Below, piece after piece: positions 8,372-18,400 of a stretch of 53,879 nucleotides of DNA; position 1 is the stretch's first letter; each line of letters opens with the position of its first letter. The notes under the pieces are model-generated. The model saw only the letters and a program-made list of their open reading frames with translations. It searched no databases and was not told the origin of the DNA. The stretch is from positions 1-53,879 of the forward strand of contig JAJDER010000003.1 of the NCBI GenBank assembly GCA_029259725.1, read 5' to 3'. This DNA is from Planctomycetota bacterium. GTDB taxonomy: Bacteria > Planctomycetota > B15-G4. The translations under genes were made by a program, and so were the position numbers.

Positions 8372-9249
8372 TCCAGCAGCTGGCCTGGTGCGATGGCGCG
8401 GTGGTGCCCCTGTCCGACGTCGTGGTGTCGGGGCACGATCGCACCGTCCAGATCGGGTTGGGGGCGTTCGAGACGGTGCGTCTGTGGGGCGGCGTGCCGT
8501 TCCTGATCGAGCGACACCTCGAGCGCCTCGCGGCCTCGCTGTCCGCGGTGGGGCTGCCGCGGCCGGCGCACGTGGATGGCCTGGCTGACGGACTCGTGGC
8601 CCTGGGCCGCGCCCAGGGCGTGCGGTCGGCCCTGGCGCGCATCACGATCACGGCCGGCCCCGCGCCGGACGACGGCGACTCCGGGCTCGGAGTCGAGTCG
8701 GGGATGCGGGTGCTCGTCCACCTGCGCACGCCGCCGGCACCTCCCGCCTCGCCGGTAGTGGTGGGCATCGCTGACTTCGCCCACGACGTACGCTCACCCC
8801 TGGCGGGGGTGAAGTCGACCAGCTACCTCGTGCACCACCTGCTGCGCGATCGCGCGGCCGCGGCCGGTCGCTTGGACGATCTGATGGTGGACGCCGAGGG
8901 CCGCGTGACCGAGGCCACGGCCAGCAACGTCTTCGTCGTCCGGGACGGGAGGTTGATCACGCCGCCGGTCACCGAGGGCATCCTGGCCGGGATCACGCGC
9001 GGCCTCGTGCTCGAACTGGCCAGCGAGGCGGGTGTCCCCACCGAGGAGGCGGCCCTGTCGCGGGCCGATCTGGCCGGCGTGGACGAGGCCTTCCTCACCG
9101 GAGCCGGCAAGGGCGTGGTGCGGATCGACGTGTTGGACGGCAGGCAGCTGCCGGTCGCCCGACCCGTGGGGCAGGTCCTGACCGACGCGCACGCCCGCGC
9201 GATCTCGCGGGTCTGCGGAGTCGAGCTGGACGAGGTGCTGGCGGGTTGA
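8368..9249 (+). CDS. pabC: Aminodeoxychorismate lyase (class IV aminotransferase fold)
   Basis: Product of 293 aa. PLP-dependent enzyme that would cleave 4-amino-4-deoxychorismate to 4-aminobenzoate and pyruvate. The class IV features are present: GAFETVRLWGGVPFLIERHL near the N-terminus, the PLP lysine K149 in AGVKSTSYL, and TEATASNVFVV with E182, followed by TPPVTEGILAGITRG. GTG 8368 overlaps the pabB stop (GTGA) and has GGAGGAG a few bases upstream, which fixes the start and indicates translational coupling. Branched-chain or D-amino-acid aminotransferases share the fold, but the coupling to pabB favours PabC. Confidence 0.9.
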   Translation: MIQQLAWCDGAVVPLSDVVVSGHDRTVQIGLGAFETVRLWGGVPFLIERHLERLAASLSAVGLPRPAHVDGLADGLVALGRAQGVRSALARITITAGPAPDDGDSGLGVESGMRVLVHLRTPPAPPASPVVVGIADFAHDVRSPLAGVKSTSYLVHHLLRDRAAAAGRLDDLMVDAEGRVTEATASNVFVVRDGRLITPPVTEGILAGITRGLVLELASEAGVPTEEAALSRADLAGVDEAFLTGAGKGVVRIDVLDGRQLPVARPVGQVLTDAHARAISRVCGVELDEVLAG

Positions 9250-9322
9250 GGCCTGCGACCCTGGCGGTGGGGCGGGCGGGGCCGCGTGCGTGGCGTGCCG
9301 TCTCCGCGCCGCCGTCCTCGCG

Positions 9323-9351
9323 TTGCGCCCTGGCCCGGGCGCTCCTACGAT
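9323..9351 (+). promoter_or_regulatory. Sigma-70-like promoter before the HEAT-like gene
   Basis: TTGCGC (9323-9328), a 17-base spacer and TACGAT (9346-9351), followed by a short leader with GGAGG (9366-9370) before ATG 9379. It is one of the better two-box promoters in the window. Confidence 0.5.
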
Positions 9352-9378
9352 GGGTCGATCCACCTGGAGGTCCACGCG

Positions 9379-10173
9379 ATGCTGTCCACCCTCGTGCTCG
9401 CCCTCCTCGCAGCGGTCGGCGCACCCGCCCTGCTGCCCCAGGACAGTGGTCCCGAGACCCTGGCCGAGATGGCCCTGAAGTCCCTGCGCGAGGGGATCGA
9501 GGATCACCAGATCGAGAACGTCGCCGAGGCCCTGGCGGACCTCGACAGCGTCTACACCAAGGTCTCGCCGAAGACCCTGAAGAAGATCCACAAGGCGGTC
9601 GGGACGATGTTCGCCGACCTGGTGCCGCGCAAGGCGGACGAGAACGTTCGCGGCGGTTACGACCTGGAGCAGGACCCCGGTACCGAGCAGGAAGTCGCCG
9701 CCTGCTACGGCATGGCCGTGGGCATGCTCTACGACAAGGACGACGGTCCCAAGATCCTGACCACCGCGCTCAAGCAGAAGCACGTCAAGGACTGGCCCGA
9801 CGTGCGTGCGCTGATCTACGAGGGCCTCGGCTACCGCGCGGACCCGGCGCTGCTCAAGGACCTGACCAAGGCTCTCCGCGACCCGGCGCCGGTCGTGGTC
9901 GCCGCGGCCGCGACCGCTCTCGGACAGTTCCACGATGCGGACATGTCGGTGCGGAAGTCGGCGGCCGCAGCGCTCGCCGATGCGTACCTGGACTATCAGG
10001 AGGACGCGGACCGCGAAGCCAAGAAGGGTCGAAGCGAGGATGCGGCCGAGGTGCTCGCCGTGGTGGAACTCGCCTTCGACGGATCGCTGACGTCGCTGAC
10101 GCGCCAGAGCCTGGAAGGCGCGGCTGCCTGGGACGAGTGGGTCAAGGCACACGCCAAGGACGCCGAATGGTGA
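9379..10173 (+). CDS. Exported HEAT-repeat-like protein
   Basis: Product of 264 aa. The signal peptide MLSTLVLALLAAVGAPALLPQ ends near residue 20. The mature part is alpha-helical with HEAT-like units, such as ALIYEGLGYRADPALLKDL and VVVAAAATALGQFHDADMSVRKSAAAAL (residues ~150-205). Such repeats form protein-binding solenoids. ATG 9379 was chosen because of GGAGG eight bases upstream and because the hydrophobic leader follows; the longer frame is Arg/Pro-rich and not signal-like. It starts a three-gene group with the DUF2062 and coiled-coil membrane proteins (gaps of 6 nt and -4 nt). The function is unknown. Confidence 0.8.
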   Translation: MLSTLVLALLAAVGAPALLPQDSGPETLAEMALKSLREGIEDHQIENVAEALADLDSVYTKVSPKTLKKIHKAVGTMFADLVPRKADENVRGGYDLEQDPGTEQEVAACYGMAVGMLYDKDDGPKILTTALKQKHVKDWPDVRALIYEGLGYRADPALLKDLTKALRDPAPVVVAAAATALGQFHDADMSVRKSAAAALADAYLDYQEDADREAKKGRSEDAAEVLAVVELAFDGSLTSLTRQSLEGAAAWDEWVKAHAKDAEW

Positions 10174-10179
10174 GTCGAC

Positions 10180-10758
10180 GTGAGCCTGACGCGCTTCGTG
10201 CCTGACAACCTGCTCTCGCAACTCCGGCGCGTGCAAGGGACTCCGGGTTCGTTGGCGCGCGGGAGCGCTCTGGGGATGTGGGTCGCCTTCACGCCGACAG
10301 TCGGCGCGCAGATGCTGATCGTCACCGCGTTGGGCATGCCGCTGCGCGCGAACATCCCGATCGCCGTGGCGCTGGTCTGGATCAGCAACCCGTTCACCGT
10401 GATCCCGATCTACTTCGGCTGCTACTGGCTGGGGGCGATCCTGCTGGGCGAGGATCAGGCGACGTTCGGGGAGATCACCAGCCTGATCGGGGATCGCGTC
10501 GCCGCCATCCCCGAGGACGGGCTGGTCAACGGCATGCTGTCCCTGGGCTTCGACGTGCTGGTGCCGATGTGCGTCGGATCGCTGGTCATCGCCACCGTGC
10601 TGGCCGTCCCGACCTACTTCGTGGCCTTGCACCTGGCCCGCGGCCATCGCGCCGCGGTGTTGCGGGAACAGGCGGCCGCGGGCGCCGTCCAAGTCGATCC
10701 GGCCGCGCTCGACGCCGCCGGGGGACTGACCGCTCCCCGTGACGAGGACATCCCGTGA
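10180..10758 (+). CDS. DUF2062-family inner-membrane protein
   Basis: Product of 192 aa. The segment GTPGSLARGSALGMWVAFTP followed by VGAQMLIVTALGMPLRANIPIAV and SNPFTVIPIYFGCYWLGAILL matches the DUF2062 pattern: small-residue-rich membrane helices, conserved NP-F/PIY. A second pair of helices lies at ~115-155. Members are often near glycosyltransferases or lipid genes, but no reaction is established. GTG 10180 begins six bases after the previous stop, and its own stop overlaps the next GTG (GTGA), so the three genes are probably co-translated. Confidence 0.85.
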   Translation: MSLTRFVPDNLLSQLRRVQGTPGSLARGSALGMWVAFTPTVGAQMLIVTALGMPLRANIPIAVALVWISNPFTVIPIYFGCYWLGAILLGEDQATFGEITSLIGDRVAAIPEDGLVNGMLSLGFDVLVPMCVGSLVIATVLAVPTYFVALHLARGHRAAVLREQAAAGAVQVDPAALDAAGGLTAPRDEDIP

Positions 10759-12269
10759 CCGATCCCGACGAGGTCCTGCTGCCCACGGGGGATGGCGGCG
10801 GTGGGAGCCTGCACCCCTCGGATCTCGACGCGCTCTCGTCGGAGGCGCGCCTGGCCACGGCCCTCGTCATGCAGGCCCAGGCGCTCGAGGGCATGCGCTC
10901 GGCTCAGGGCGACCTGCTGCGCCGGCTGGACGGCCGCCGCCGGATCCAGCGCGGGGTCGTGCTGGCCTTCGGGGCGGTGCTGCTCGCCGTGGGCGGCCTG
11001 GGTCTGTGGATCGAGCACCGGTTGGCTCAGCAGGGCGAGGCCCAGCTCGACGGGACCCAGCTCGCCGCCCTGCTCGAGGCGCAGGCGCGAGAGCAGGCCG
11101 GCGCCCGGCTCGCGAGCGAGGCCGTCTGGAGCCAAGGCCTGGTCGATCTCGAGGAGGAGCACAGGGTCGCGCTCGCGGCCCTGGGCGACCTGCTGGACAC
11201 GCGGTTGACCGAGGAGCGCGCGCGCGGGAGCGCGGCGTTGCGAGACGAGCTGGCCGCCTTCACGGAACTCAGCGCCGAGCGGGATGGACTGCTGCTCCGC
11301 GCGTCCTCCCTGGAGGCGGACAACGCCCGCATGTCGGCCCAGCTCGAGGCCACGGCCGGCGAGGGCGGCGCGCTGCGCGCCGAGTTCGAGGAACTGGAGA
11401 TCCGGCATCAGCGCATGATCGGGGAGAACACCCACTTGCGCACGCGGCTGCTCACCCAGGACGCAGAGCTCGCGAACCTGCGCGAGACGCTCTTGCAGGT
11501 CGAGGCCGCGGTGGAAGAGCGGCTCTCGCGGCCCAAGGCGATCGTGGTGGCGGAGCCGGGCGGCTCGGGCCTGGCTGACGCCGCGAACGCGGCCTTGCGT
11601 GCCGGCGGTGCGACGGACGCCCGCATCGCCGAGGTCGGCGGGCTCGACGCCGGTGGTCTGCTGGACTTGCTGGTCGTGCGTACCGATGAGTTCGGCCTGC
11701 CGATCGAAGTGGTGCGGGGTCGCCGTGCCGACCTGACGACCGTGGGGGGGCGGACCGTGTTGCGCGTGCAGCGGATCCCCGCTGAAGTCGCCGCAGAGGC
11801 GCAGGCGACGCAGCCGCCCACGACGCCCGCGCTCGGGGCTCTCGGGGCGCTCGAAGCCGCGCTGGGGATCGTCGCGCCCATCGACGTCTTCGACATCCTG
11901 CTCCCCGCCTTCGACCCCGCCCCGTGGCGCGCGCTGGGGCTCTCCGTCCCGGAGGTGACGCCCCTCTCGGACCTGCTGATCGCCTTCCAGGAGGTGATCG
12001 AACCGTGGGGCCTGCGCGTCGTGTCGGCGGAGGGCCTGATCGACGACGCACTGCTCGACGTGGTGGTCAAGGAGGAGAACGACCGGGGCGAGCTCCAGCG
12101 CACCTATCGTGCGGCACGCGCGCGATTGCTGGCGGAAGGGCCCGAACTCGTCCTGGAGGTGGGGACGGTCACGGTGAACGGCGAGCAGCGGCCGTTCTTT
12201 CGCGACACGCTTCATCTCGCGCTCCCGGGTGCGGACCTGAGACCCTGGCGAAGTGCGCTGCTGCCCTGA
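10755..12269 (+). CDS. Single-pass membrane protein with long coiled coil
   Basis: Product of 504 aa. The cytoplasmic N-terminus (1-64) is followed by one transmembrane helix (GVVLAFGAVLLAVGGLGLWI, ~67-86). A heptad-rich Ala/Glu/Leu/Arg coiled coil follows to ~265, and then a mixed alpha/beta C-terminal region (~270-504) with two similar-looking blocks (AGGLLDLLVV... and PLSDLLIAFQEVIEPWGLRVV...). There are no catalytic motifs. GTG 10755 overlaps the DUF2062 stop. The architecture resembles scaffolding proteins that bridge membrane and periplasmic partners, but no family is recognised. Confidence 0.75.
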   Translation: MTDPDEVLLPTGDGGGGSLHPSDLDALSSEARLATALVMQAQALEGMRSAQGDLLRRLDGRRRIQRGVVLAFGAVLLAVGGLGLWIEHRLAQQGEAQLDGTQLAALLEAQAREQAGARLASEAVWSQGLVDLEEEHRVALAALGDLLDTRLTEERARGSAALRDELAAFTELSAERDGLLLRASSLEADNARMSAQLEATAGEGGALRAEFEELEIRHQRMIGENTHLRTRLLTQDAELANLRETLLQVEAAVEERLSRPKAIVVAEPGGSGLADAANAALRAGGATDARIAEVGGLDAGGLLDLLVVRTDEFGLPIEVVRGRRADLTTVGGRTVLRVQRIPAEVAAEAQATQPPTTPALGALGALEAALGIVAPIDVFDILLPAFDPAPWRALGLSVPEVTPLSDLLIAFQEVIEPWGLRVVSAEGLIDDALLDVVVKEENDRGELQRTYRAARARLLAEGPELVLEVGTVTVNGEQRPFFRDTLHLALPGADLRPWRSALLP

Positions 12270-12320
12270 GTCCCGAGCGGGGCCGGCGGCGAGCGCGCGA
12301 GGATGCCGGAGGGGCACAGC

Positions 12321-13199
12321 GTGAGCGATCTGGAGTCGTTCCTGGAGCAGGGCACCGAGCTCTTGGACTCGGTGCTCGATGCGGTCGTCCCGCGCGCCGG
12401 AGAGGGTGCGGGAGAGCTGGCCGAGGCCATGCGACACATCGTCTTCTCCGGGGGCAAGCGGCTCCGCCCGAACCTGGCGCTGCTCGGAAGCCTGGACGTC
12501 GGCGGCACGCGTGAGGACGCCCTCGGCGCGGCGGCCGGCGTCGAGCTGATCCATGCCTATTCGCTGCTGCACGATGACCTGCCGTGCATGGATGACGGGC
12601 AACTGCGGCGCGGAAAGCCCTGCGCGCACGTCGTGTTCGGTGAAGCCACGGCGCTGCTCGCCGGCGATGCGTTGCTGACTCTCGCCTTCGAGGCGCTGGC
12701 CGACCGGACGCCGCAGGGGCGGCCGGTGGGAGCGATGGTCGTGGCGCTCGGGCGCGCCGCCGGTTGGGTCGGCATGGTCGGCGGGCAGATGGCCGATCTG
12801 GCCGCCGAGGGGCGGTCGCCCGACGTGGAGCGGGTGACTGCGATCCATGCCGGCAAGACCGCGGCGTTGATCTCGGTCTCGCTCGAGCTGGGTGCCCTCG
12901 CCGGCGGGGGCGCGCCGGACCAGGTGTCGCGGTTGGCCGCCGGCGGCCGGGAACTCGGCCTGGCGTTCCAGATCGTGGATGACCTCCTGGACCTGGAGTG
13001 CACGACCGAGGAACTGGGCAAGCAGGCCGGCGCCGACGCCGAGCGCGGCAAGATGACCTGGCCGGCGGCCGTGGGTTTCGAGCAGGCGCGGGCCGACGCG
13101 GCCCGGCTGATGGCGGAGGCCGAGGCCCATTTCGACTCGGGCGCCTGCCGGGCGCTCCTGGTCGGGCTGTGTCGTCGTCTGCTCCCTCGTCGCTCCTGA
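12321..13199 (+). CDS. ispA: Polyprenyl (farnesyl-type) diphosphate synthase
   Basis: Product of 292 aa. It condenses IPP with allylic diphosphates. GGKRLRP (44-50), the first Asp-rich motif DDLPCMDD (85-92, with the bacterial two-residue insert) preceded by HAYSLLH, GQMADL (155-160) and the second motif VDDLLD (219-224) are all present. The residues before the first Asp motif (Y at -5, S at -4) match E. coli-type farnesyl diphosphate synthase, but chain length cannot be proven by eye. GTG 12321 is preferred over ATG 12303 because GGAGGGG lies six bases upstream of it and inside the longer reading frame. dxs follows 108 nt downstream, forming an isoprenoid pair. Confidence 0.93.
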   Translation: MSDLESFLEQGTELLDSVLDAVVPRAGEGAGELAEAMRHIVFSGGKRLRPNLALLGSLDVGGTREDALGAAAGVELIHAYSLLHDDLPCMDDGQLRRGKPCAHVVFGEATALLAGDALLTLAFEALADRTPQGRPVGAMVVALGRAAGWVGMVGGQMADLAAEGRSPDVERVTAIHAGKTAALISVSLELGALAGGGAPDQVSRLAAGGRELGLAFQIVDDLLDLECTTEELGKQAGADAERGKMTWPAAVGFEQARADAARLMAEAEAHFDSGACRALLVGLCRRLLPRRS

Positions 13200-13272
13200 G
13201 ACGAGGTCGCCCGGCACGCGGTTTCAGGGGGCGGAGAGGCCCCGAGAAGGCGATCGAGGCCGCTCAAACTGC

Positions 13273-13278
13273 TATCTT
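13273..13278 (+). promoter_or_regulatory. Possible -10 (TATCTT) for dxs
   Basis: TATCTT lies about 30 bases before the dxs ATG in an otherwise GC-rich 108-nt gap. A GGAGG ribosome binding site (13299-13303) follows. No clear -35, so dxs may also be read through from ispA. Confidence 0.35.
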
Positions 13279-13307
13279 CGCTCGATCGCTCGTGCCCCGG
13301 AGGCGAG

Positions 13308-15206
13308 ATGTCCCTGTACGCCAAGATCGACTCCCCCGAGGATCTGCTCCGCCTCAGCGTGGACCAGCTGCCCGAGTTGGCTGCCGAGATGCGGGCCGAA
13401 CTCATCGAGACCATCAGCCGCACCGGCGGCCACCTGGGATCGGGCCTCGGGGTGCTCGAGCTGACGCTGGCGTTGCACTACGTCTTCGACTTCCGCCGCG
13501 ACCGCCTGGTCCTGGACGTCGGCCATCAGTGCTACCCGCACAAGATGCTCACGGGCCGGAAGCATCGCCTCGACACGATGCGCATGGATGACGGGCTGTG
13601 CGGCTTCCCGCATCCCGACGAGAGCGACTACGACCTGTTCCACACCGGCCACGCGGGGACTTCGCTGTCCCTGGGCCTGGGCCTTGCCCTGGCCGACAAG
13701 CAAGCGGGCGAGGATCGCCACACGGTGGTCGTGATCGGGGACGCCGGCTACGGAGCGGGCGCTGCGTTCGAGGCGATGAACGCCGCCGCCGAGCTCGACG
13801 TCGACCTGACCGTCGTGCTCAACGACAACGAGATGTCGATCAGCCCGACGATGGGAGCCATGTCGCGTTACTTCACGCGCATCCGCACCGGGCCCCTCTA
13901 CACCGGCGCCAAGAAGGAACTGGCCGAACTCATCAAGCACATCCCGGTCATCGGCGAGAAGCTCGACGCCGCGGTCCACGAGGCGACCAAGGTGCTGCGC
14001 TCCACGATCGTGCCCGGGCACGTCTTCGAGGAGTTCGGCTTCACGTACTACGGTCCGATGGAGGGACACGACGTCCCGCGTCTGATCCACACCTTCCGCG
14101 ACCTCAGGGAGCAGAAGGGCCTCAAGTTGCTGCACCTCCTCACGCGCAAGGGCGCCGGCTGTGAGTTGGCCGCCGGTGATCCGCAGAAGCTGCACGGCGT
14201 GAAGCCGAGTCCGGCCGGCAAGGACGGCGAGGCCGATCCGCCCCTCGGTCGCCCGGCGCCCAAGCTCCCCGGGTACACGAGCGTGTTCGCCGACAAGCTC
14301 GTCGAGTTGGCCGGCAAGGACGAACGCATCGTCGGCGTCACCGCGGCCATGCCTGACGGCACCGGGCTGGTCCAGCTCGCCGAGGCCTATCCCGACCGCT
14401 GCTTCGATGTCGGGATCTGCGAACAGCACGCGGTGGGCTTCACCGGCGGGCTGGCCAAGGGCGGGTTGCGACCGGTCTGCGCGATCTACTCGACCTTCCT
14501 GCAGCGCGGCTACGACATGGTGTTCCAGGAGCTGCTGATCCAGAATGCCCACGCCGTCCTCGCCATGGACCGCGCCGGCCTCGTGGACGACGGGTGCACG
14601 CATCACGGCCTGTTCGACATCGCCTACCTGCGGACGCTGCCACGGACCATCTGCATGGCGCCGGCGGATGCCGATGAACTCGAGGCGATGCTCGAATGGG
14701 GCATCGAGCACCCCGGCACCGTCGCCATCCGCTACCCGCGCGATGCCGCGCCGCGTGCGGACGGCGCCGTGGCGCCGATCGAACTCGGTCGTGCCGTGAC
14801 GCTGCGTGAGGACGGCGATCTGGTGCTCGTCGCCTACGGGACCATGGTGCGCTTGGCCGAGGCCGCGGCCGACCTGCTGGCCGACGATGGGATGCCGTGC
14901 ACGGTCATCAACGGGCGCTTCGCGAAACCCGTGGATGTCGCGACCCTTGGGCCGGCGGCTCGTCGCGCTCGGCTCCTCGTGACGCTCGAGGAGCATGCCG
15001 TGCAGGGAGGGTTCGGCTCCGCCGTGGCCGAAGCCCTGATCGAGGCCGGTCAGGTCCTACCGCCGACGCTGATCATCGGGGTTCCGGACCGCTTCGTGGA
15101 GCATGGCACCCGACCCCAACTGCTCAGGAAGCTGGGATTCACGCCCCGGGCGCTGGCCGACCGGATCCGGAACGCCGTCAGGACCACGGTCCCGGCCCGG
15201 CTCTGA
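13308..15206 (+). CDS. dxs: 1-deoxy-D-xylulose-5-phosphate synthase
   Basis: Product of 632 aa, the usual size. It joins pyruvate and glyceraldehyde-3-phosphate with thiamine diphosphate, the first step of the MEP isoprenoid pathway. The N-terminal TPP-binding domain has GGHLGSGLGVLELTLALHYV (40-59), DVGHQCYPHKMLTGR (70-84), the GHAGTSLS loop and the TPP/Mg pair GDAG (144-147)...NDNEMSIS (172-179). The central domain holds the catalytic Glu in DVGICEQHAVGFTGG, and the C-terminal transketolase domain is complete. The usual GDGA is GDAG here: the metal-binding Asp is kept and the following Gly is Ala. GGAGG ends four bases before ATG 13308. Confidence 0.95.
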   Translation: MSLYAKIDSPEDLLRLSVDQLPELAAEMRAELIETISRTGGHLGSGLGVLELTLALHYVFDFRRDRLVLDVGHQCYPHKMLTGRKHRLDTMRMDDGLCGFPHPDESDYDLFHTGHAGTSLSLGLGLALADKQAGEDRHTVVVIGDAGYGAGAAFEAMNAAAELDVDLTVVLNDNEMSISPTMGAMSRYFTRIRTGPLYTGAKKELAELIKHIPVIGEKLDAAVHEATKVLRSTIVPGHVFEEFGFTYYGPMEGHDVPRLIHTFRDLREQKGLKLLHLLTRKGAGCELAAGDPQKLHGVKPSPAGKDGEADPPLGRPAPKLPGYTSVFADKLVELAGKDERIVGVTAAMPDGTGLVQLAEAYPDRCFDVGICEQHAVGFTGGLAKGGLRPVCAIYSTFLQRGYDMVFQELLIQNAHAVLAMDRAGLVDDGCTHHGLFDIAYLRTLPRTICMAPADADELEAMLEWGIEHPGTVAIRYPRDAAPRADGAVAPIELGRAVTLREDGDLVLVAYGTMVRLAEAAADLLADDGMPCTVINGRFAKPVDVATLGPAARRARLLVTLEEHAVQGGFGSAVAEALIEAGQVLPPTLIIGVPDRFVEHGTRPQLLRKLGFTPRALADRIRNAVRTTVPARL

Positions 15207-15391
15207 CCTCGGGACAGCTGCCGCAAACGGCCACGCAGGTCGCCCTTGGAGGTCGAAGAGTGGACAGGACGGCCTGTCAGCGGCCGACCGGATCCGCCGT
15301 CCTGGGGACGCTCTCCACGAACCCGGGCAACCGGTCTCAATCCTGGCGTCCGGGGCGCCGATGACCCTCCGTGGCGTCCCCATCGATCGGA

Positions 15392-15397
15392 TAGACT
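15392..15397 (+). promoter_or_regulatory. -10 element (TAGACT), leaderless arrangement
   Basis: TAGACT ends seven bases before ATG 15405, and no ribosome binding site is present. The 198-nt gap after dxs contains no other candidate gene. Confidence 0.55.
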
Positions 15398-15404
15398 CCC
15401 CCTG

Positions 15405-18400
15405 ATGCGAATCCGGCTGCTTACCCCTGTCCTGTCGGCCCTCTTCTTCCTCGGCCTGGCAGCGAGCCCCGCTCCAGCCCTGGGGGGGACGGGTGACTAC
15501 CCGCACCTTCAGCTCTGGGATCTGCAGTCGACGCTGGTGCCGCCTTCCGCAGGCCCCTTCGACAGCACGGGCGTGTTCCAGGCCTTCAGCGGCTTCTCGT
15601 TCGAGGCCCTGGTCAGCTACCAGTCGCCCGGGCAGCCCAACACGAACGTGGCCTACGGTCTTCTCGTCTCGGCCTTCCAGACGCCGTTTCCCGAGGACCT
15701 GACGCCGCCGCCGCTGTTCACGATGCCGCCCTTCAATCTGATCCTGCCCGCCACCCCGACCCTCTCCGGTTCGGGTATCGGCTCGCTGCCTCTGCACGTG
15801 CCGGCGGGGATCTTCGGAATCGAGAGTTACGTGCAGGCCGTCATCTTCGACACGACGGCGAGCCCGAAGCTGCAGGTCAGCAACGGCGTGACGATCTCGA
15901 TCCTCCTCCCCGACTACAACGTCTCGCTCTCCTACCTGCGGGACCAGCCCGACCCGGACGACGGCGTCCTCGACGGGTTCATCGGTGAGATCGGCACGAT
16001 CGGTCTCGACGAGACCGAGGTCAACCAGCTCAAGCCGCTCGGAACGGCAGCGCCACCCGTCGCGATGCCGACGGACCTGGGGCTCGGTGATGTCCGCTTC
16101 CTTCCTCTCGTGCACAACGTCGGCGATGAGCCCATCAACCCGATGGCTCGCCCGATCACCGCGATCGCCCAGAACGTGGTCCTGGCCGACGACGTGATCG
16201 TCGTCGACAGCACGGCCGGATTCCCGCCCGTGGGGCGGTTGCTCATCGAGCAGAACGGGAGTGACCTCTGGGGGGCGAAGGGGAACGGAAACAACGACCC
16301 GCCGAATGCCGAGATCGTGACCTACACCGACATCACGGCGACCGCGTTCCTCAACTGTGAGCGCCTGCAACTCGGCAGCAACGGCCCGGCGACCGGCAAC
16401 CACCAGGTGGGCGATCTTGCGGTCGGTGACTTCTCGTTCGTGACCTCACCGGCGGCCGTCAGCCGCTCCCGGGTGTCCACCGATGCGCGCAACGTCGACA
16501 TGCCGCACGTCGTCATCCCGGAGTTCACCTTCACCGGAGGCGACGGTGAGGTGACGATGGATCTCGACGTGTACCTCTTCGAGCAGGAGTCCAACGGCGT
16601 TCAGGGGTTCCTTGTGGTCGACCACCGGACGCACCAATGGCGGGTGCTCGAGGACACCAAGCGCAACCCGAACTCAGGGCGCTGGGACCCGATCGTCCAC
16701 GTGGCGCCGGATGGCCGCAGCATGATCGCGGCGCTGCGTACTCCGGGCGGGATCTTCGCCTGGGACAACAATCCTGATCACCTCATCGCGATCCGCCTGG
16801 ACGGTCTCACCTGGCCGGCTACGGGCACCACGGACTGGCGCATCGAGTTCGAACTCGGCCCCCAGCCGCCGGATGCGCTGGCCTTCGGCGTGAAGTCACG
16901 ACGGATCTGGACGCCCTTCACGCGCATCGTCGGCACCGATCCGGACAACTACGTCGTGTACGCCGGGCTGGCCTACAAGTGGAAGGCGGTCAACGCCGCC
17001 GGGCAGCCCTTCCAGGGAGACGACTGGGCCGGGTTCGAGGCCGAGTGGCTCCGCGAGGAGATCGTCGTCCGCGACGTGATCGAGTCGCCGCTGACCCCAC
17101 CCGGTTCGGCCAAGGCCATCCCCTCGTCGCCGCGCCCCCTGATCATCGCGGACTTCGGGTTCACGAACGTGAGCGAGCTCATCACCCGCTTCGATCCCTA
17201 CCCGATTCTGTCCGACGACGGCACCCTGCTCGCGATCACGGCGGGTTCCCGCGACGACCGCGAGGACCTGTTCGTGGTGCGCAACGTCAGCGTGGATCAG
17301 AACGGCCAGGTCCAGCGCCTGCTCGTCAACGTGTCGGGACACAAGGGCACGACCCAGGGCGGCTTCGGCCTCTATGAGCTGGTGGCCTTCCGACCCGGTG
17401 GACACGGTTCGGGACGCAAGGGCGCGATCTCGCCGGACAATGCCCGGGTCGCCTGGGTGGTTCGCTCCGGTAGCGGCGCGACGGTCGACTGGCTGCAGAT
17501 CGGACGCACCACGGGCGTCGACTTCGGTTCGATCCAGAACGCGGGCGAGGACGACAACAGCGGCCTGTTCGAAGAGCCTGGTGCTCTCCAGAACGATCGC
17601 GTGATCAGCAACCTGCGCTGGCTCGACGCGGATCGCATCCTGGTCTCGATGGGACGGCAGCCGTACAACGACCCGATCGGACAGGATCCTGCGAAGTCGC
17701 CGCGCGCCGACCTGTTCGTCTACACCGTCTCGACCGGTGAGTTCGTGAACCTGACGGAGAGTGGTCAGAGCGGCGGCACGGGCTTCGCAACCCTCGGACG
17801 GATCGAGTTCGGCGGGTCCTTCGCCTCGACGTCGGGTGACTTCGTCTACTTCGTGCGCGCGGGCATCAAGGGCGTGGGCTCCTCACTGCCCGGCGAGGTC
17901 GATCTGACCAACGTGTTCGCGGTGAACGCGGCGACGCTCGACGTGTTCGACATCACCGGCAAGGAGTTCAGCTCCTCCCAGGTCCTGCCCGACATCCAGT
18001 TGCCCGCCGCCGAGACGCGCTACCTGCCCTGGTCGACGATCGTCGACATGGACTTCACCGAAGGGGCGGGCGACCAGGCGGGCCGCATGTACTTCAGCGG
18101 CCACAAGATCGACCCGGCCGACGGGAGCGACACGGGCCGCGATCATCTCTTCGCGGTCAACGTCGATGCGCCGTTCGTGAGCTTCCAGGTGACCAGCGGC
18201 GGCACCGCGCCGGCCGAGATCAGCAACGTCGCACCCAACCCGTACTCCGGCACGGTGGCCTTTGCTCGCGCTGTCGGCCCCGATGCGGCGGCGCCGACCC
18301 AGCATGCCTTCGTCGTCGATCTCGACAACTTCCTCTATGAGCGCGACCTGCTGCCTGACCTGGTCCTGGGGGGCAACTTCATCGGGCGAGTCATGGATGG

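Noticed and set aside
10614..13217. Long minus-strand open frame of 867 codons opposite the coiled-coil and ispA genes
   Set aside because: Its translation is rich in Gln, Arg, His and Gly with no domain pattern, and it lies antisense to genes with clear motifs; a high-GC shadow frame.
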